The notes below the pieces were generated by a model. The model made no database searches. It was not told where the DNA came from and was given only the letters and a program-made list of their open reading frames with translations. Positions 12,330-24,110 of a stretch of DNA of 64,000 bases are shown here, piece after piece. The position numbers and the translations under genes were made by a program. How positions within the stretch are numbered: position 1 is the stretch's first letter; each line of letters opens with the position of its first letter. The stretch covers positions 38,316,001-38,380,000 of the forward strand of contig NW_026555341.1 in NCBI RefSeq assembly GCF_029017545.1, in the 5' to 3' direction. Source of the DNA: Prosopis cineraria. Its lineage: Eukaryota; Streptophyta; Magnoliopsida; Fabales; Fabaceae.

Positions 12330-12910
12330 GATTTATTATATTATTATATATTATATTTATTAAGGTAAAAAAATTATACAAATTATAAAATAATTTTAAT
12401 AAATCTTGTTATTTTTAATTTGAATTAGATTTAATTTAATATTAAAAATCCTATAATTAATGTATACTCCTTTCGTTCAAAAATACAAGATATTTTTAAC
12501 CGAATTTCACTCTCAATAAAGTAGTTATCTACTTTAAACTAACCATATCTTTACATATTTGCCCCCATTAAACACCCTTCAATAAATATAAAGTCATAAT
12601 CATTAAGGACACTTTAAAAAAAAGACAATAATTATACTTTAAAAGAATAAAAATGATTTATATTTTTTAATATCCAATTACTTAAAAAATACCTTACATT
12701 TTTAAATGGAGGGAATATTAATTATTCATAGAACTATGCAGAATACATCTAAATAATCAATATACATTAATTATAAAAATTTTAATATTAATTGGACTGT
12801 TAAATTAAATCTGAACTAGATTAAAAACAGAAAATTTATTAAAACAATTTTATAATTTTTTTATAAATTTTTAGTTTAATAAATATAATATATAATATAA
12901 TAATAATACT
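12330..12910. mobile_element. Fold-back MITE with long inverted arms (family also at 31534)
   Basis: The left arm (TTATTATATTATTATATATT then TATTTATTAA) is mirrored by the right arm ending TTAATAAATATAATATATAA near 12880-12905. Deeper arm motifs pair too: ATTTAATATTAAAAATCC with ATAAAAATTTTAATATTAAT, and ATAATTAATGTATA with TATACATTAATTAT. The arms are about 130 bp. The centre is interrupted by a Stowaway element. Exact ends and target duplication are uncertain because of the low complexity. The same arm motifs recur at 31534-32042. Confidence 0.65.
12467..12715. mobile_element. Stowaway MITE nested in the fold-back element
   Basis: A 249-bp insertion is flanked by TA dinucleotides (12465-12466 and 12716-12717). 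Its ends read CTCCTTTCGTTCAAAAATAC on the left and, reverse-complemented, TTCCCTCCATTTAAAAATGT on the right. The pair continues with AAGATATT and AAGGTATT. The CTCCCTCC-like terminus, TA target duplication and length are the hallmarks of Stowaway (Tc1/mariner-derived) MITEs. There is no coding capacity. Confidence 0.8.
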
Positions 12911-13980
12911 TTAAATTTAAACCTTTTAGATTAGATCTCATCTCCAGTGAGATGAATAGAAAAACGAATTCCATATTATTTTATGCATGATTTACCTTCT
13001 AACTTCTGTCACTAACATTTTCAATGTTTTACAATGCCAAACTTTTAAAATATCAAATCAATTAGTTGATCCCTATACTTCGCATCAATTTGTAGATTAG
13101 TCTCCATAACCTATTTTAGATTAAATGTATTCCTCACCGACAAACTAATCCCCCTAGGAAGCCTTCATAATTTATTATATTCAAACCCATTTTTAAAAAA
13201 ATTGATCTTGGCATCTTGCCATTGAGCGAGTTAGTTCTTATAATATCAAATACTTATAATTTATATTACAATTTACTGCATGGAAGCAACCGCGTCACTT
13301 CAGAATGTCAAAGTTGCTGACATGTTAACCGAAGGTGACATGACATGTTCACAACCAACTTATATATGACTTCTCGTTGTTCTCAGATTCAAACATCGGA
13401 TCATAAACTAGAGGAGAGGCTATTAATACCAGAAAAAATGAGTAATGATCCTAAATTACCACCTCCTTCTAAACAGAGACGACACAGTAGAAACTCATGT
13501 TTTCAGATCAAGCAAAGTTTGATAACAAAGTAATAGGACGGGTCTCAACAATTCATACCTACTGAGGATAACGCATTCGACCTTTTGTTTATCACCTAAG
13601 CAAGTTTCAAGAAGAGAAAGATCACCAGTTTTATATGATGAAATATATGGCGGCGAAATCAAATTGACGCCGAACTTTAATCCATCAAAAAATTACCCAG
13701 AATTCATGGAAGCACGAGTACTGATGATAATTTACATTTATATGTGGGATGCAGCATTCCCACAATCAAGCAGGCACAGAATGAACATTTCCTTTTGTCC
13801 CTAGAGAGATATATGACATAATGTCCGTAGAAATAAATATATTACATAATTGCTGAGCATCCTTAATTCACAAACACAACAGTCATAATCATGACAGAAA
13901 GAAGAAATCATGGATGTACTCCTAATCCGCCAGATCCTTGACCCTTCTGCGTGGATTTCTGTAACAACGCCAGAAATATC
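12911..13980. other. Spacer between the tandem PTR2 genes
   Basis: This contains the 3' flank of copy B (probably to about 13750) and AT-rich sequence. Two stretches resemble the recurrent phrase 'agt(t)gatcccTATACTTcg' found in several other intergenic parts of this window. No gene is supported; the short open frame at 13345-13533 has no recognisable similarity. Confidence 0.4.
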
Positions 13981-16900
13981 CTAAGAGGCCTTCTTCTGCT
14001 TGTACCTTGAAGCGCAGACTAGGTAAACCAGAAAATTCAAGAAGCTAAGTCCGGCTAAAAGCCAGAAAAAGTAGTCTAGATGACCCTCATTCAAGTTATC
14101 AGCAATCCATCCAATATGTCCGCCTTGTGTTGTTATGTAAGTTACAACAGTCACAATGACGGAGCTCAGGTAATTTCCCAAGGAAGTAGTTAGTAATGAC
14201 AGGGCACTGCATAAACTCCGCATCGCATCTGGAGATTGATCATAGAAGAACTCGATCTGCCCGATGAATGTGAACACCTCTGCCGCACCCAACAAGAAAT
14301 ATTGAGGGATTTGCCAAAATATGCTAAGGGGTACAGCAACATCTTTATCCACAAGGCCAAGCTCTCTTGCAAGCTGCAGGCGTCTAATCTCCACAATAGC
14401 AGCTGCTGACATGCAAAGGACTGATATAAGTAGGCCAATTCCCATTCTCTGCAACTCTGAGAAGCCCCTTTCCTTGCCTGTAAATTTCCTTGCCATTGGA
14501 ACGATTATCCTGTCGTAGATGGGGACCCAGAAAATAACGCTTATGACATCAAAAGTTGAGAGGGAGGCAGCAGGAATAGTGAATGAACCAATACTTGTGT
14601 CCATCATTGATCCTTGTTCCACGAACATAGTGGACATCTGAGCATAAACAGCAGAGAAAACAATTCCAGTTGCCCAAATTGGAAACATGCGGACCAATAT
14701 TTTTAATTCCTCCACCTGGGTCACAGTGCAGAGTCTCCATGGATTTGAATAGTCCCCACTTTTGATCTCAACATCAGAGACAATGGCTGCTTTATCAAGG
14801 CACCTTCATTGAAAAAAAAAAATTGAAAACAATTTGCTGACTATAAACAGAAATCCTATTTCATTTGTTAATATATGAAAATTAATTAAAAATATGGTAA
14901 AAATTGTAAGCCACAATGACATCAGCAAGACAGGTTATTAATTAAATAGTATGAAAAAAATGCACGCTGGAAAAAGAGTAAAAGTCTTAGGATAGATTTT
15001 CTGCCAACGAAATCTTTTCTCCAAGGCATAAATGTTTCCCATACAAGACAATTCTAGAAGAGGGAAGAAACAAGCAAAAATAATAATCAATCAATCAATC
15101 ATTAACCTACCCTAACAAGAGTTTTCTGTAATTTCCATCCCTTCTTAAAAATTGTTTAAAAAGGGATAGTTCTTTTGTTTATATAATATGCACACTAACA
15201 CACTAACACGGAAAATAAAAATACAGACTCTTTTTTCACCATCTAGACTAGAATTCTTAAACAATAAGCCTTATCTCACTAGGTGGGGTTGGTTAATAAA
15301 CAAATTATAAATGGTCAGATAAATATGAAATTATTACCAATTAGGCAACATAAATGAAGACCTAGTTTCATAAAAAATACATAACTATCGTGCTTTTCAC
15401 ATCAAACACTTGACACCATAACATGCACATGATAAGAAAATTGAAATAAACAACCAAAAATAGATTAATCACCCTGTGCAGATAGATCTCAAAACATGGA
15501 CAACTAATTCATAAAGTATTATTTAATAAGCATTCCTGATTTTATGGATGCACCCAGCCAATAAATGTTTTCCTCCTATCTATGCAAATGCTTAACTAAG
15601 CAAGTAACATAAATAAGTGGGTAAAAAAAAGGTAACATAACTAAACAATAACTAGCTTGCCAGACCCAAAGTAGAAGACTCTTCCTATACGACAAACCTA
15701 TATTTCTCATCTCATACAAAATCAATTGATTTCCCTTTGAGATTAACAAAGTATACATCACAAACCAAAGGAAAGTCAACGTGCATACAAAAAGACCACC
15801 TCTCCAATATTTGTGACAATAAATAGGGCCAAAAACCATTAGGAACATAACAGGAAATACAAGGAGGTGAGTTACGTTAGTTCATCACTATGTGCCAGTT
15901 TCCTACTTCCTTCAATTGCAGAGTTCTTATCTGCTGTCTCATACAGGAGACTACTATCCACCGGGACATCCAGACTCCGTTTCCGGAAAGATGCTACCAC
16001 AACTTGGCACATTCTCGTAATAGGGCTTCCCCCTGGTTTTTGAAACCTATAGAGGGGTGTGCCTAAAAAGAAGCTTATAATAGCTAAGCCCATAAATAAA
16101 GCAGGAATGCCAAATCCAAGACCCCAGCCTGCATTTTCCTGAATCCATACAATTAAACTGCTTGATACAAGAGCGCCTATGTTGATAGAAAAGTAAAACC
16201 AGTTAAAAAAGGATCCCTTCTTAATCCTTTCCTTAGGATCAGTATCATCAAACTGATCTGCCCCAAAAGATGACACACATGGTTTGATTCCACCCGTCCC
16301 AAGGGCAATCAGATAGAGACCAAAGAAGAACACAGCGTATTGTGCAGGAGTAGCTGATGGACATACAGAACCCACACATTCTGCAGGCTTTAATGCTGGA
16401 ACAGATGCAGAAAGAGTCAACGTAGACATTCCCTGCGGAAAACAATAACATCAGATAAACATTTAAATGAAATTAACGAACAATTACTGGAACAAAAGGA
16501 AAAGGAATAGACAGATGAGATGCTGCTATGAAAACCATTTATTCTAAATATTGAATTTATAAATTTCTCAGAAAAGAAAAGGCCCTTGAGATTTTTCACG
16601 ACATTCATCAAAGTAGGGAATAACCACACATGAAATCCAGAAAAATATTAGCTTCCACTAAAAAATTGGGCCGTCTACCTCCTGTCTAAACCACTATGTA
16701 TCCAATCAACATGAAAATGATAATTTCCATATCGTTTCAAAATAGAATCAAGCAAGAATGAAATACCCATAACCATTATCTCTCACAATTAATGTAAAAC
16801 ACCATGAAAAGAAACCCTAATAAAAAGGCACTAGGTCCTATTTGTTGTGAGCAGGAAAAGAGTGATGACAGGTTATTAAATATTTGCTAGATTAATTAAG

Positions 16901-18471
16901 CTATAGAAGTATATATTTACGAGGAAATAGATTGCTGAGAAGGCGGCAATTGTCCAGTATCTTCCCCAGTAAGCATCTGCAAGGACAGCTCCAATAAGAG
17001 GAGTAAGATAGCATGTTCCCTGCCAAGTGGTGACATTTCTTGCGGCAGAGACATTCCCTTCATGTAGTTTGCTTGTAAGATAGGTAACAAGATTTGTTGC
17101 AATGCCATAGTATGCTAAACGCTCACAACACTCATTGCCTGTAATCCATATTGTATGAAAATGTTATGAACATAATACATTGTTTGATATGTGAGAGCAT
17201 CACACGAAAATCTTACCTAAAATACCAAAATCTTACCTAAAATAAATGGACAAGCTTTCCAATTGCCAGTATTCTGCTTAAGAACAGGCCTCCCCTTAAA
17301 GTCAACAGAGCCATCTCCTGTGTATCGTTCACTCCTTTCATCCTTCACAAATAATAGAAACAATGATACAACAGAGCAAGAAACCATTTTCATTTTAGTG
17401 GTTCAAAAGAAAAAGAACAGCACTAACTATGGGGAAACCACATATCTCACTAGACAACCATCTATCTTTGAGCATCAGAGGGGGAAAACATCTAGGGATC
17501 GTTAATAAATTAAATAAGATCTTAATGTCAAAGAACTGCAGTTTATCTTGCTACTATGACAAGCATCAGTTTTCCTGGTAAGAGATATATTCAACTATAA
17601 TAAAAATTGAAAAGTTCAAAATATGGAGCATGGCAATAGATATTTGATCGATTAAAAGAGAATACTAAGAGAAAAACACGGACAACCACCGACTAGGTTA
17701 CCACTATAATGCACTAAAAAGCGTTGACAAATCCGTGGAATGATGAGGTGCACTGCGAGATGCAATTTTTGTAATTTATTATACAGTTTAATCTGTCCCA
17801 CTCCCACCCCACCAAACAAAGCCATCCCCCCTAAAAAGTGATCCCCAATGTAATCTCATCATATGAAATGTGCCTCTAGACGAAACAATATTAACATAGA
17901 GGGTTTCAAAATGAACACTCCAAACAATGTTTGTCACCGAGTCGGAAACAGATTATCATCATACATAAGCATACTGGCAAACTCAACGACCTTCAATGAA
18001 GAATTCCAGATCGGTAAACATCGCACCAATTAAAATGAACAGTAACAGAAAATGCACCAAGAAAAATAATTTTGAAAATTAAATCTAGATATTCTGTAGA
18101 TAACTGAACTTACATTCAGAGCATCGATTTTTTATTCTTCCTGATACGAAGTGCCAAATAATCTCGTGGTTAACCTAATGAATTTAACAAGGAGGGGAGC
18201 TTCCCACTCCTCCAAGTTCCTATATACACCGATGGTTGACCAAATATTATCTCAACAACGAAAGAGGATATGGTTCATCTTTAGCATTTGCCTTCACCAA
18301 TGCAAACTAGATGAAAGTCATCCAGTCCCACAAACACTTGTTCAATTCAATCAAATTATGCAACTGATTTAAAAAAAAAAAATCACAACGAAACTAAGAT
18401 ATCAATATAGAGAAGGAAACCTGAAGAAGACCCTCTTCCACAAGCGAGTTATCATCCTCAACGGAACCCAT
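13981..18471 (-). CDS. PTR2: NPF8.3/PTR2-type peptide transporter, copy B
   Basis: Second, upstream member of the tandem pair and the same class of proton-coupled peptide transporter. Exons in transcript order: 18471-18421 (51 nt), 17342-17237 (106 nt), 17138-16921 (218 nt), 16432-15876 (557 nt) and 14803-13981 (823 nt, TAG stop). This gives 584 residues. All exon lengths except the last match copy A exactly. Motifs are conserved: ECCERLAYYGIA, GTGGIKPCVSSFGADQFD, FNWFYFSINIGALVSSSL, GWGLGFGIPALFMGLA and the end YKQKKAS, which equals the C-terminus of Arabidopsis PTR2. The wording of exon 4 (ALVSSSLIVWIQENAGWGLG) is closer to PTR2 than copy A's, so copy B may be the more conserved member. The donor after exon 2 is tandemly duplicated (17217-17240), giving a second donor 20 nt downstream. 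There are no stops or frameshifts. Confidence 0.94.
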
Positions 18472-19842
18472 ATCTTCTTCAGAAGCCTCAGTCTTCCTTG
18501 GGGTTTGCAAACGAGGACAATAGGAGGAGATAGTGAAATAGATATTCAGTCAATTCCTCAATATATATATATATATATATATATAGCCCAACCTGTTCGG
18601 ATGGATGACGCAGAAGAAAAGGCCGCAGTTTTTCGATTTGCGCGAACCCGAAATAACACCGCAGAATCCAGAGAGTAGATTTGAGTCAATAATTGAGAAT
18701 GAATTACTGAGAATAAAATTTGAAGATAGAAGGGTGAGAAATTAAGCGGTAAATTGGACTATAACATTCATCAACAACGTTTTAGCGGGTAATTGCTCAG
18801 AGAGAGAGAGACCAACTTCTTGACCACTTGTGATCTTGGAAGAAAGAAAGCACAGAAGAAAGGAGAAGGAAAGTTTCAATTGAATGTATTTTTCACTTTC
18901 CGTCTTCCGATATTCATGCGTTGAAGTGTCAATCACGGAAACTTGTGCTCGTTGGAAGGAAAGGAAGACTCCGCTTTTTTAGTTCAGGAGAATGGAAGTT
19001 GGCTCCAAAATATGATAAATTTTTTTCCAAAATAATTCAAAAATATTAATTTGCATAGTTACAATTGTAAAAAAAATTTCGTCAGATCAGATACAATAAT
19101 AAACTTATATTTGAAAAATCGAGATATCTCAATTTGTAGTTGTCTAATTAATTTCTTAAAAAAATTGCCATGACCTAACTAAGTAACTATTATTATCCTT
19201 TTTTATTTTACTTTCAAGTACTATTTTAATTATAGGTTTTCTTAAGGATAGGATTGAATATATCGTTCAAAATTCTGAAAATATCAGAAAATAAAAATTT
19301 TCACGCATAAAATACAAGATGTATTCGTAATACAATAAAAATAACAATAATAATTAAGATTTATATTACAGTAACAGTAATATTAAACTTATATTAAATT
19401 TTTTTTGAAATATCTCTAATGATAATTGGATTTAGAAAGAAGCGGAGACGTAGAAATGTGAACTTCTTGTCAACTTGTTTTTTAAAAATATTATCTACGC
19501 AACAACAGATCAAGCAGCAGGCCGTATTCTTGCATCTAATAACGCCTTTCAATGAAAATAGGGAAAATTAAGTTATGTAAAATTTCAAGTTGATCCTTAT
19601 ACTTTAAAAAATTTTCAACTCGTCCTTATGGTTTGGAATTTTGAAATGTATACAAAGTTTATATCCATTATCCATGTATAGTTGACAAGAATAACCAAAA
19701 AGGGCAAAAAAAAAAAAAAACCGTAATACGTTGTGCTGATTAGGCATGGAGATAAGATTTAAAACTGTGTAGGTCAACCAGCTATATTTAGTTAATTACT
19801 GAAGTTTATTCTAATCTATCTTGTAACGCAGTGCTTAAACTG
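18472..19842. other. Upstream region of PTR2 copy B and AT-rich spacer
   Basis: The 5' UTR and promoter of copy B should lie in roughly 18472-19000. A pure (AT)n microsatellite sits at about 18561-18585, some 90 bp upstream of the start codon. An AGAGAGAG run lies near 18798-18808. The remainder is AT-rich without supported genes. A phrase like 'gttgatCCTTATACTTtaaaa' occurs near 19590. Confidence 0.45.
18561..18585. repeat. (AT)n microsatellite upstream of PTR2 copy B
   Basis: About twelve uninterrupted AT dinucleotides lie about 90 bp upstream of the copy B ATG, probably within or near the 5' UTR. The length is likely to be polymorphic. Confidence 0.9.
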
Positions 19843-20915
19843 TGGATATAGTGGTGGAATTTGGGTTCTTTAGGAGGATATTATTAAAATTGTGAACATC
19901 TTGGAGAAGAATCCTCAATTTGTCCATCTTTTCATTGAAAATATATGCTAGTAATCAAGTGAGTTTTGTCACTTTTGTTGATGCGAATCCAAATATTGTG
20001 AAGAGATGCCTGCTTTGGAACCATCTGTTACAAATTAGCTCGAATATCCATGGGCCCTGGATGGATTGCAAGTGACCTCAATGTTACTTTACTTTAGGAT
20101 GAAAGAAATTCTAATGCTCCTCTTTGTACAAATAAAGATAAAGTTTTTTGTCGGTGGATGGAGCATATTAATCTCAATGATATTGGTTTTACAAGCCCTA
20201 AATTATCCGAAAAAGAGGAACTACAAAAGCAAGGCTAGATCGGCTGATTGCTAATACGCTTTTCCTGGTGCTATGGCCATGCGCTTTAACTTTTTTATAA
20301 ACCTAAACAAAAATTAATCTTTTAACTAACTTTTAATTCACTTATAAGTTATAACTCAATTTTTTAACTACAACTCATTATAATTCAGTCTCTCAACTAT
20401 AACTCGTTACAACTTAATTCCTCAACTTTTAATTTATTTATAATTCAGTCTTTATTTTTTAATTTTTTTAAAAAAATTCTTATCAAATAAGAGAGATAAA
20501 AAAAATACTCATATATTATTCTAAAATATCCTTCTCTTGCTCTTTGATGTGAGATTTAAGTTAATATGAAAAAAGAGAATTAAAAAAAATTAAGGGATTA
20601 AATTATAAGTAATTTAAGAGTTGAGAGACTGAGTTATAGACGAGTTATAATTAAGAGACTGAGTTATAGGTGAGTTATAATTAAAAAATTAAATTATAAA
20701 TGAATTAAAAATTAAAAAATTAAAAGATTAATTTTTTTTTTAAAGCTAAACATCAGCATCTTTTGCCATTTTGTTTTATTGCTCTTTGGATTCTTTATGA
20801 TGATTTTCCCACTTTTGTGCAAAAAATTTGGAATAACAAAGAGGACTGGAGTGTGAATATTCCAGCTTTTGTAAAAACTTACTATAATTGAAATAAAGAT
20901 AAAGGTGTATTTTTA
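19843..20915 (+). pseudogene. Degenerate LINE (L1-type) endonuclease-region fragment
   Basis: Conceptual translation on the plus strand, with several stops and frameshifts, follows the endonuclease half of plant LINE ORF2. At 19843-19925 it reads GGIWVL(stop)EDIIKIVNIL..NPQFVHL. Around 20020-20060 comes HGPWMDCK, corresponding to the GPW..GDFN element. After a frameshift come DLNVTLL, DERNSNAPL, FCRWMEHINLNDIGFTSPK and then ARLDRLIAN. The sequence resumes after the fold-back element at 20751-20915 with PFCFIALWILYDDFPTFVQK and IWNNKEDW. No reverse transcriptase region was found downstream. This is an old, dead copy. Confidence 0.75.
20308..20741. mobile_element. Fold-back element (copy 1) inserted in the LINE remnant
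   Basis: The left arm (starts AAATTAATCTTTTAACTAAC) is mirrored at the right end by TTAAAAGATTAATTTT. Arms of roughly 150-190 bp contain repeated phrases such as TATAACTC..CTCAACTTTTAATT on the left and GAGACTGAGTTATAG on the right. The middle holds TTATCAAATAAGAGAGATA. No open frame is present. LINE-like sequence occurs on both sides, so it inserted into that copy. Confidence 0.75.
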
Positions 20916-20988
20916 TTTTTAAAATTTTTTAAAAAATTCATTATCCTAAAATATTTTGCATAACATTTCTGCCTCTTAAATAATTAAA

Positions 20989-21349
20989 AAAATTAATTTT
21001 TTAATTCTTCAACTTTTAACTTACTTATAACTCAATTTCTTAACTATAACTCGCTGTGACTAAGTCTCTCAACTTTTGATTCACCTATAATTTGGTCCTT
21101 ATTTTTTAATTTTTTTTTTAATTTCTTATCAAATAAGAGGGATAAAAAAATACTTATATATTATTCTAAAATACCATCCTCTTATTCATTAATGTAATAT
21201 ATAAGCTGATATGAAAAAATTAACAAAAATTCAGGAATTAATTTATAAGTGATTTAAAAGTTGAGGAATTGAGTCATAGGTGAATCATAATTATAAAATT
21301 GAGTTATAAATGAATTAAAAGTTGAAGAATTAAATAATTAATTTTTTTA
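20989..21349. mobile_element. Fold-back element (copy 2)
   Basis: A second member of the same family as 20308-20741 lies about 250 bp away. It shares the arm wording (TTCAACTTTTAACTTACTTA on the left; GAATTAAAAGTTGAAGAATT on the right) and the same centre, TTATCAAATAAGAGGGATA followed by ATACTTATATATTATTCTAA. It is shorter because of arm deletions. Same-family insertions this close suggest local hopping or a preferred AT-rich target. Confidence 0.75.
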
Positions 21350-21671
21350 ATAATTAAATCAAAACATCAAGCACCCTCATATTAAATATCATAATTAAAT
21401 CGGGCCCCATTTTTTGACATATGGTGAGCCCCATTTATTAATTTATTATTATTTTTAATTTATTATTAATGTGGTGGCCCCCGTTTCTTTCCACCTCTCC
21501 TCCTTCCTTCCCCCATCTCTCCACCAATATTCCCTCCTTCACGTTGTAGAAATCCTAACCACCTCGATATCTTCACCGAAATAGGGCTTGCACCCATTTC
21601 ACTCTATAGCCAACGCTAGCCTCACCCTCAAAAAGTTGATGGTGAAGTCATACTTGGCTAGGTCACAGAAG

Positions 21672-22049
21672 CAGTGCCGAAGCTAAGACCTCGAGTGAGA
21701 GGTGTAAAATAATTTAATAAAAAATAATATTTTAAAAAATAATAATTAGGCTATAACTAAAATTACAATAATATAAATAGTTTTATTATCATTTTTTATT
21801 TTAAAAAAATTATATTGAACAGATTGATATAATCTTTTATTATAAGTGTACTCTTCATATCTTATTTAAATTATTAAAATATTATATATTTATTAAGTTA
21901 TTGAGCTTAAATATTTTTCATTTAATTTAGAGAGTGCAAAATATCAAGAGTAAGAGATGCAAAGTTGTAAGTTTTATATATCCCACTTATAATTTCTCCA
22001 AAGTGAGGGTACATTTGCATCCCCGCAAACCAATGTGGCTCCGCCATTA
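21672..22049. mobile_element. MITE-like element with AGTGGCGGAGCCA-type ends
   Basis: The left end reads CAGTGCCGAAGCTAAGACCT and the right end, reverse-complemented, reads GTAATGGCGGAGCCACATTG. The termini are GC-richer than the AT-rich interior. Ends of the CAGTGGCGGAGCCA type are common in non-autonomous plant DNA transposons. A related pair of ends is at 62325-62985. No coding capacity is seen. The superfamily is not assigned. Confidence 0.55.
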
Positions 22050-23499
22050 CATGAAATCTAGAGCTATCTTCATGGAAAGTGAAAATCAGCAACTTTATCA
22101 ATGCTGATTGGTATATTTAATGGATGGGCAACATGTTTTTAGTAACCTACTTCTTTGTTGAGTATGCAAACACCAGTCTCAGTGCCACCACAAACAACAG
22201 GGTTGAGTGGAGCCACGACATCCTCTCCAAGGTTGATGCCCGATGGGACGCTAGTCAATTCATTGCTGAACCTTGGCTTTAATCTCTAATAATGGAAACT
22301 AAGAAAGATGGGCAAACAATATGAAATAGAGAACTTATTGTGCTATTATTAGCTAAGAAGGGTTTTGCATGGTGAAGAAGAAGAGTCCTTCAACAGCCAA
22401 ATATATATAACACACAGACAAAAAAACAAAGATACTACAAAAAGGCATACAAGCCGAGTAAGGATACGTTGGTGCGTTCACTAAGTCACTCTTGGTGAAT
22501 ATCACAACAACCTTGTTTGATGCCAAATCTCTCACTCTATCAATAATTGTCATTGCAACTTCTCTCTTGCTTTTGTGAATGAGCTCTTGGGGAGTATAAT
22601 ATGGTCCATTGAGCTAGAAAAAGATGATGATGAGTTTTGGTAAGGCTAGCGTCAAAAATGGGAAGGAATGAAAGGAGGTTGAAGGAAATGAGGCCTACCA
22701 CGTCAAAGGTGTGTTTGTGAGGTTTTAGCACTTCAGTTTTGGTTTGGACACCTTAAAAGTGTGAAAGTATGAAAATGTGGTAGTTTTAATTCTAAGTGTC
22801 CAACTTTATGATATGATATAATTTGAAAATGAAACCAGAATTAGATAGTTCACTAAATGAGTTTTCTATGGACATTTATATTACTTCAATCTATCGTTAA
22901 ATGGAGATTTGGGATGCATCATAAGTTCGGCCCTAGGTCTAAAATGTGACGGCAAAGTGCTATCATTAAAACTGTGTAGCGCATCGAGATGCATGACATA
23001 GAGGAGCACATGCCGCGATGCACAGATGTTTAGCAGTGATGAATGGTCCTAAAAAGTTAAAAAATGTTAATTTTAACTCTATTTTCCAATGTGTCAAGTT
23101 TCAATCAGTATCCCTTGCTTCTATAAATTATTTAATTTGATTTGTATGTGATTCCATGACTTGAAAAGTCTATTAGCTTATTTTAAAAACTTGAGATTCT
23201 ATTGAAACTAAAAATGTCAATTATCAATATGGGTTTCAATCTTTTTTAATATACTAGATTTTAATTACTCGATTTTAAACTATTCTACTTTGACAGAATC
23301 TAGCAGGGGCAATATATATAATACATGTTTTATTTTGGCATGTTCAATTCTAATAACCATAGTAGACCTTTAAGTTAAAGCTTTTCCTTTTCTATTATGG
23401 TCAATTTCTTTATAATTGCGGTTAATTTTTATTTACCATGGTAAGTTTATTAAAGTGGTTATTCCTCAATTACTATGATAATGTGTGGTGATATGGTTA
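22050..23499. other. Intergenic DNA without supported genes
   Basis: Apart from the possible glutaredoxin relic, I see no gene. A roughly 75-bp segment at 22663-22735 (GGAATGAAAGGAGGTTGAAG then GGCCTACCAC) is repeated in direct orientation at 24762-24842. Confidence 0.4.
22480..22556 (-). pseudogene. Possible CC-type glutaredoxin N-terminal fragment
   Basis: From an ATG at 22553 the minus strand reads MTIIDRVRDLASNKVVVIFT, then KS. This resembles the first 20-odd residues of plant CC-type (ROXY) glutaredoxins, where xxDRVxxLASxxxVVIFxKSxCC is usual. The catalytic CC motif that should follow is absent (DLVNAP instead), and no C-terminal PxVFIGG segment was found. If real, this is a truncated relic; chance resemblance is possible for so short a stretch. 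Confidence 0.3.
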
Positions 23500-24110
23500 A
23501 GTATATGTAGTAATTTAGGCGATATTGCATGCAATACTCACGCAAGCTCATAAATGCAAACAACAAAAATATAATGGAATCTAACTCCAAGATATCTCAA
23601 CTCTTAGTTTACCACACCAAGAGTAACTTTAGATTTTCAAGGGAGCCTCTAATAAGCATAAACAACTCTAAAGGCAGTCAATTTACAATTAGGATCATTA
23701 AACATCATTAATGGCTAGTCGTCATTAATTAATTCTTTATCAAAGTTAGGACCCAAGACTCCCATTAGGGTCATTAACTATAAACAACATCATTTCTAAT
23801 TTTTATTAACTTATTTAACCTCCCATTAGCTTAAACAACATTATTAAGCTAACCTATCATCATTAATTAAGTTACTTAGTATTAGGGTTAAGCTTAAGTC
23901 CATCATCAATTCCATTAGACCCCTTCATTAATTAAACCAATAGGGCAGAAACATGAAACAACACCCTAAGACTCCATTGAAGTTAAAGGGATGGATAGAA
24001 CTTGGCTATAGGTTCGGATATAACTCCCACAACTCAAAAACTTGAAGAAAAATGCATGGAGAAGAGAGAAGAGAATAGAAAGCTTACAGTGATTTGATAG
24101 CCCAAAACTA
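23500..24110. repeat. Dispersed repeat copy 1, possibly LTR-derived
   Basis: This resembles 46560-47180 in the same orientation. The pair share TTTACCACACCAAGAGTAA and CTACCACCCCAAGAGTATAA, then a GGGAGCCT or GGAGCTTTCC stretch, then AAACATCATTAATG and a run of CATTAATTAA-type sequence, ending in sequence with AGAGAAGAGAA- or GAGGATATTAGAGG-like purine runs. It is diverged, with no coding sequence. LTR origin is an inference from length, dispersal and lack of inverted ends. Confidence 0.4.
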
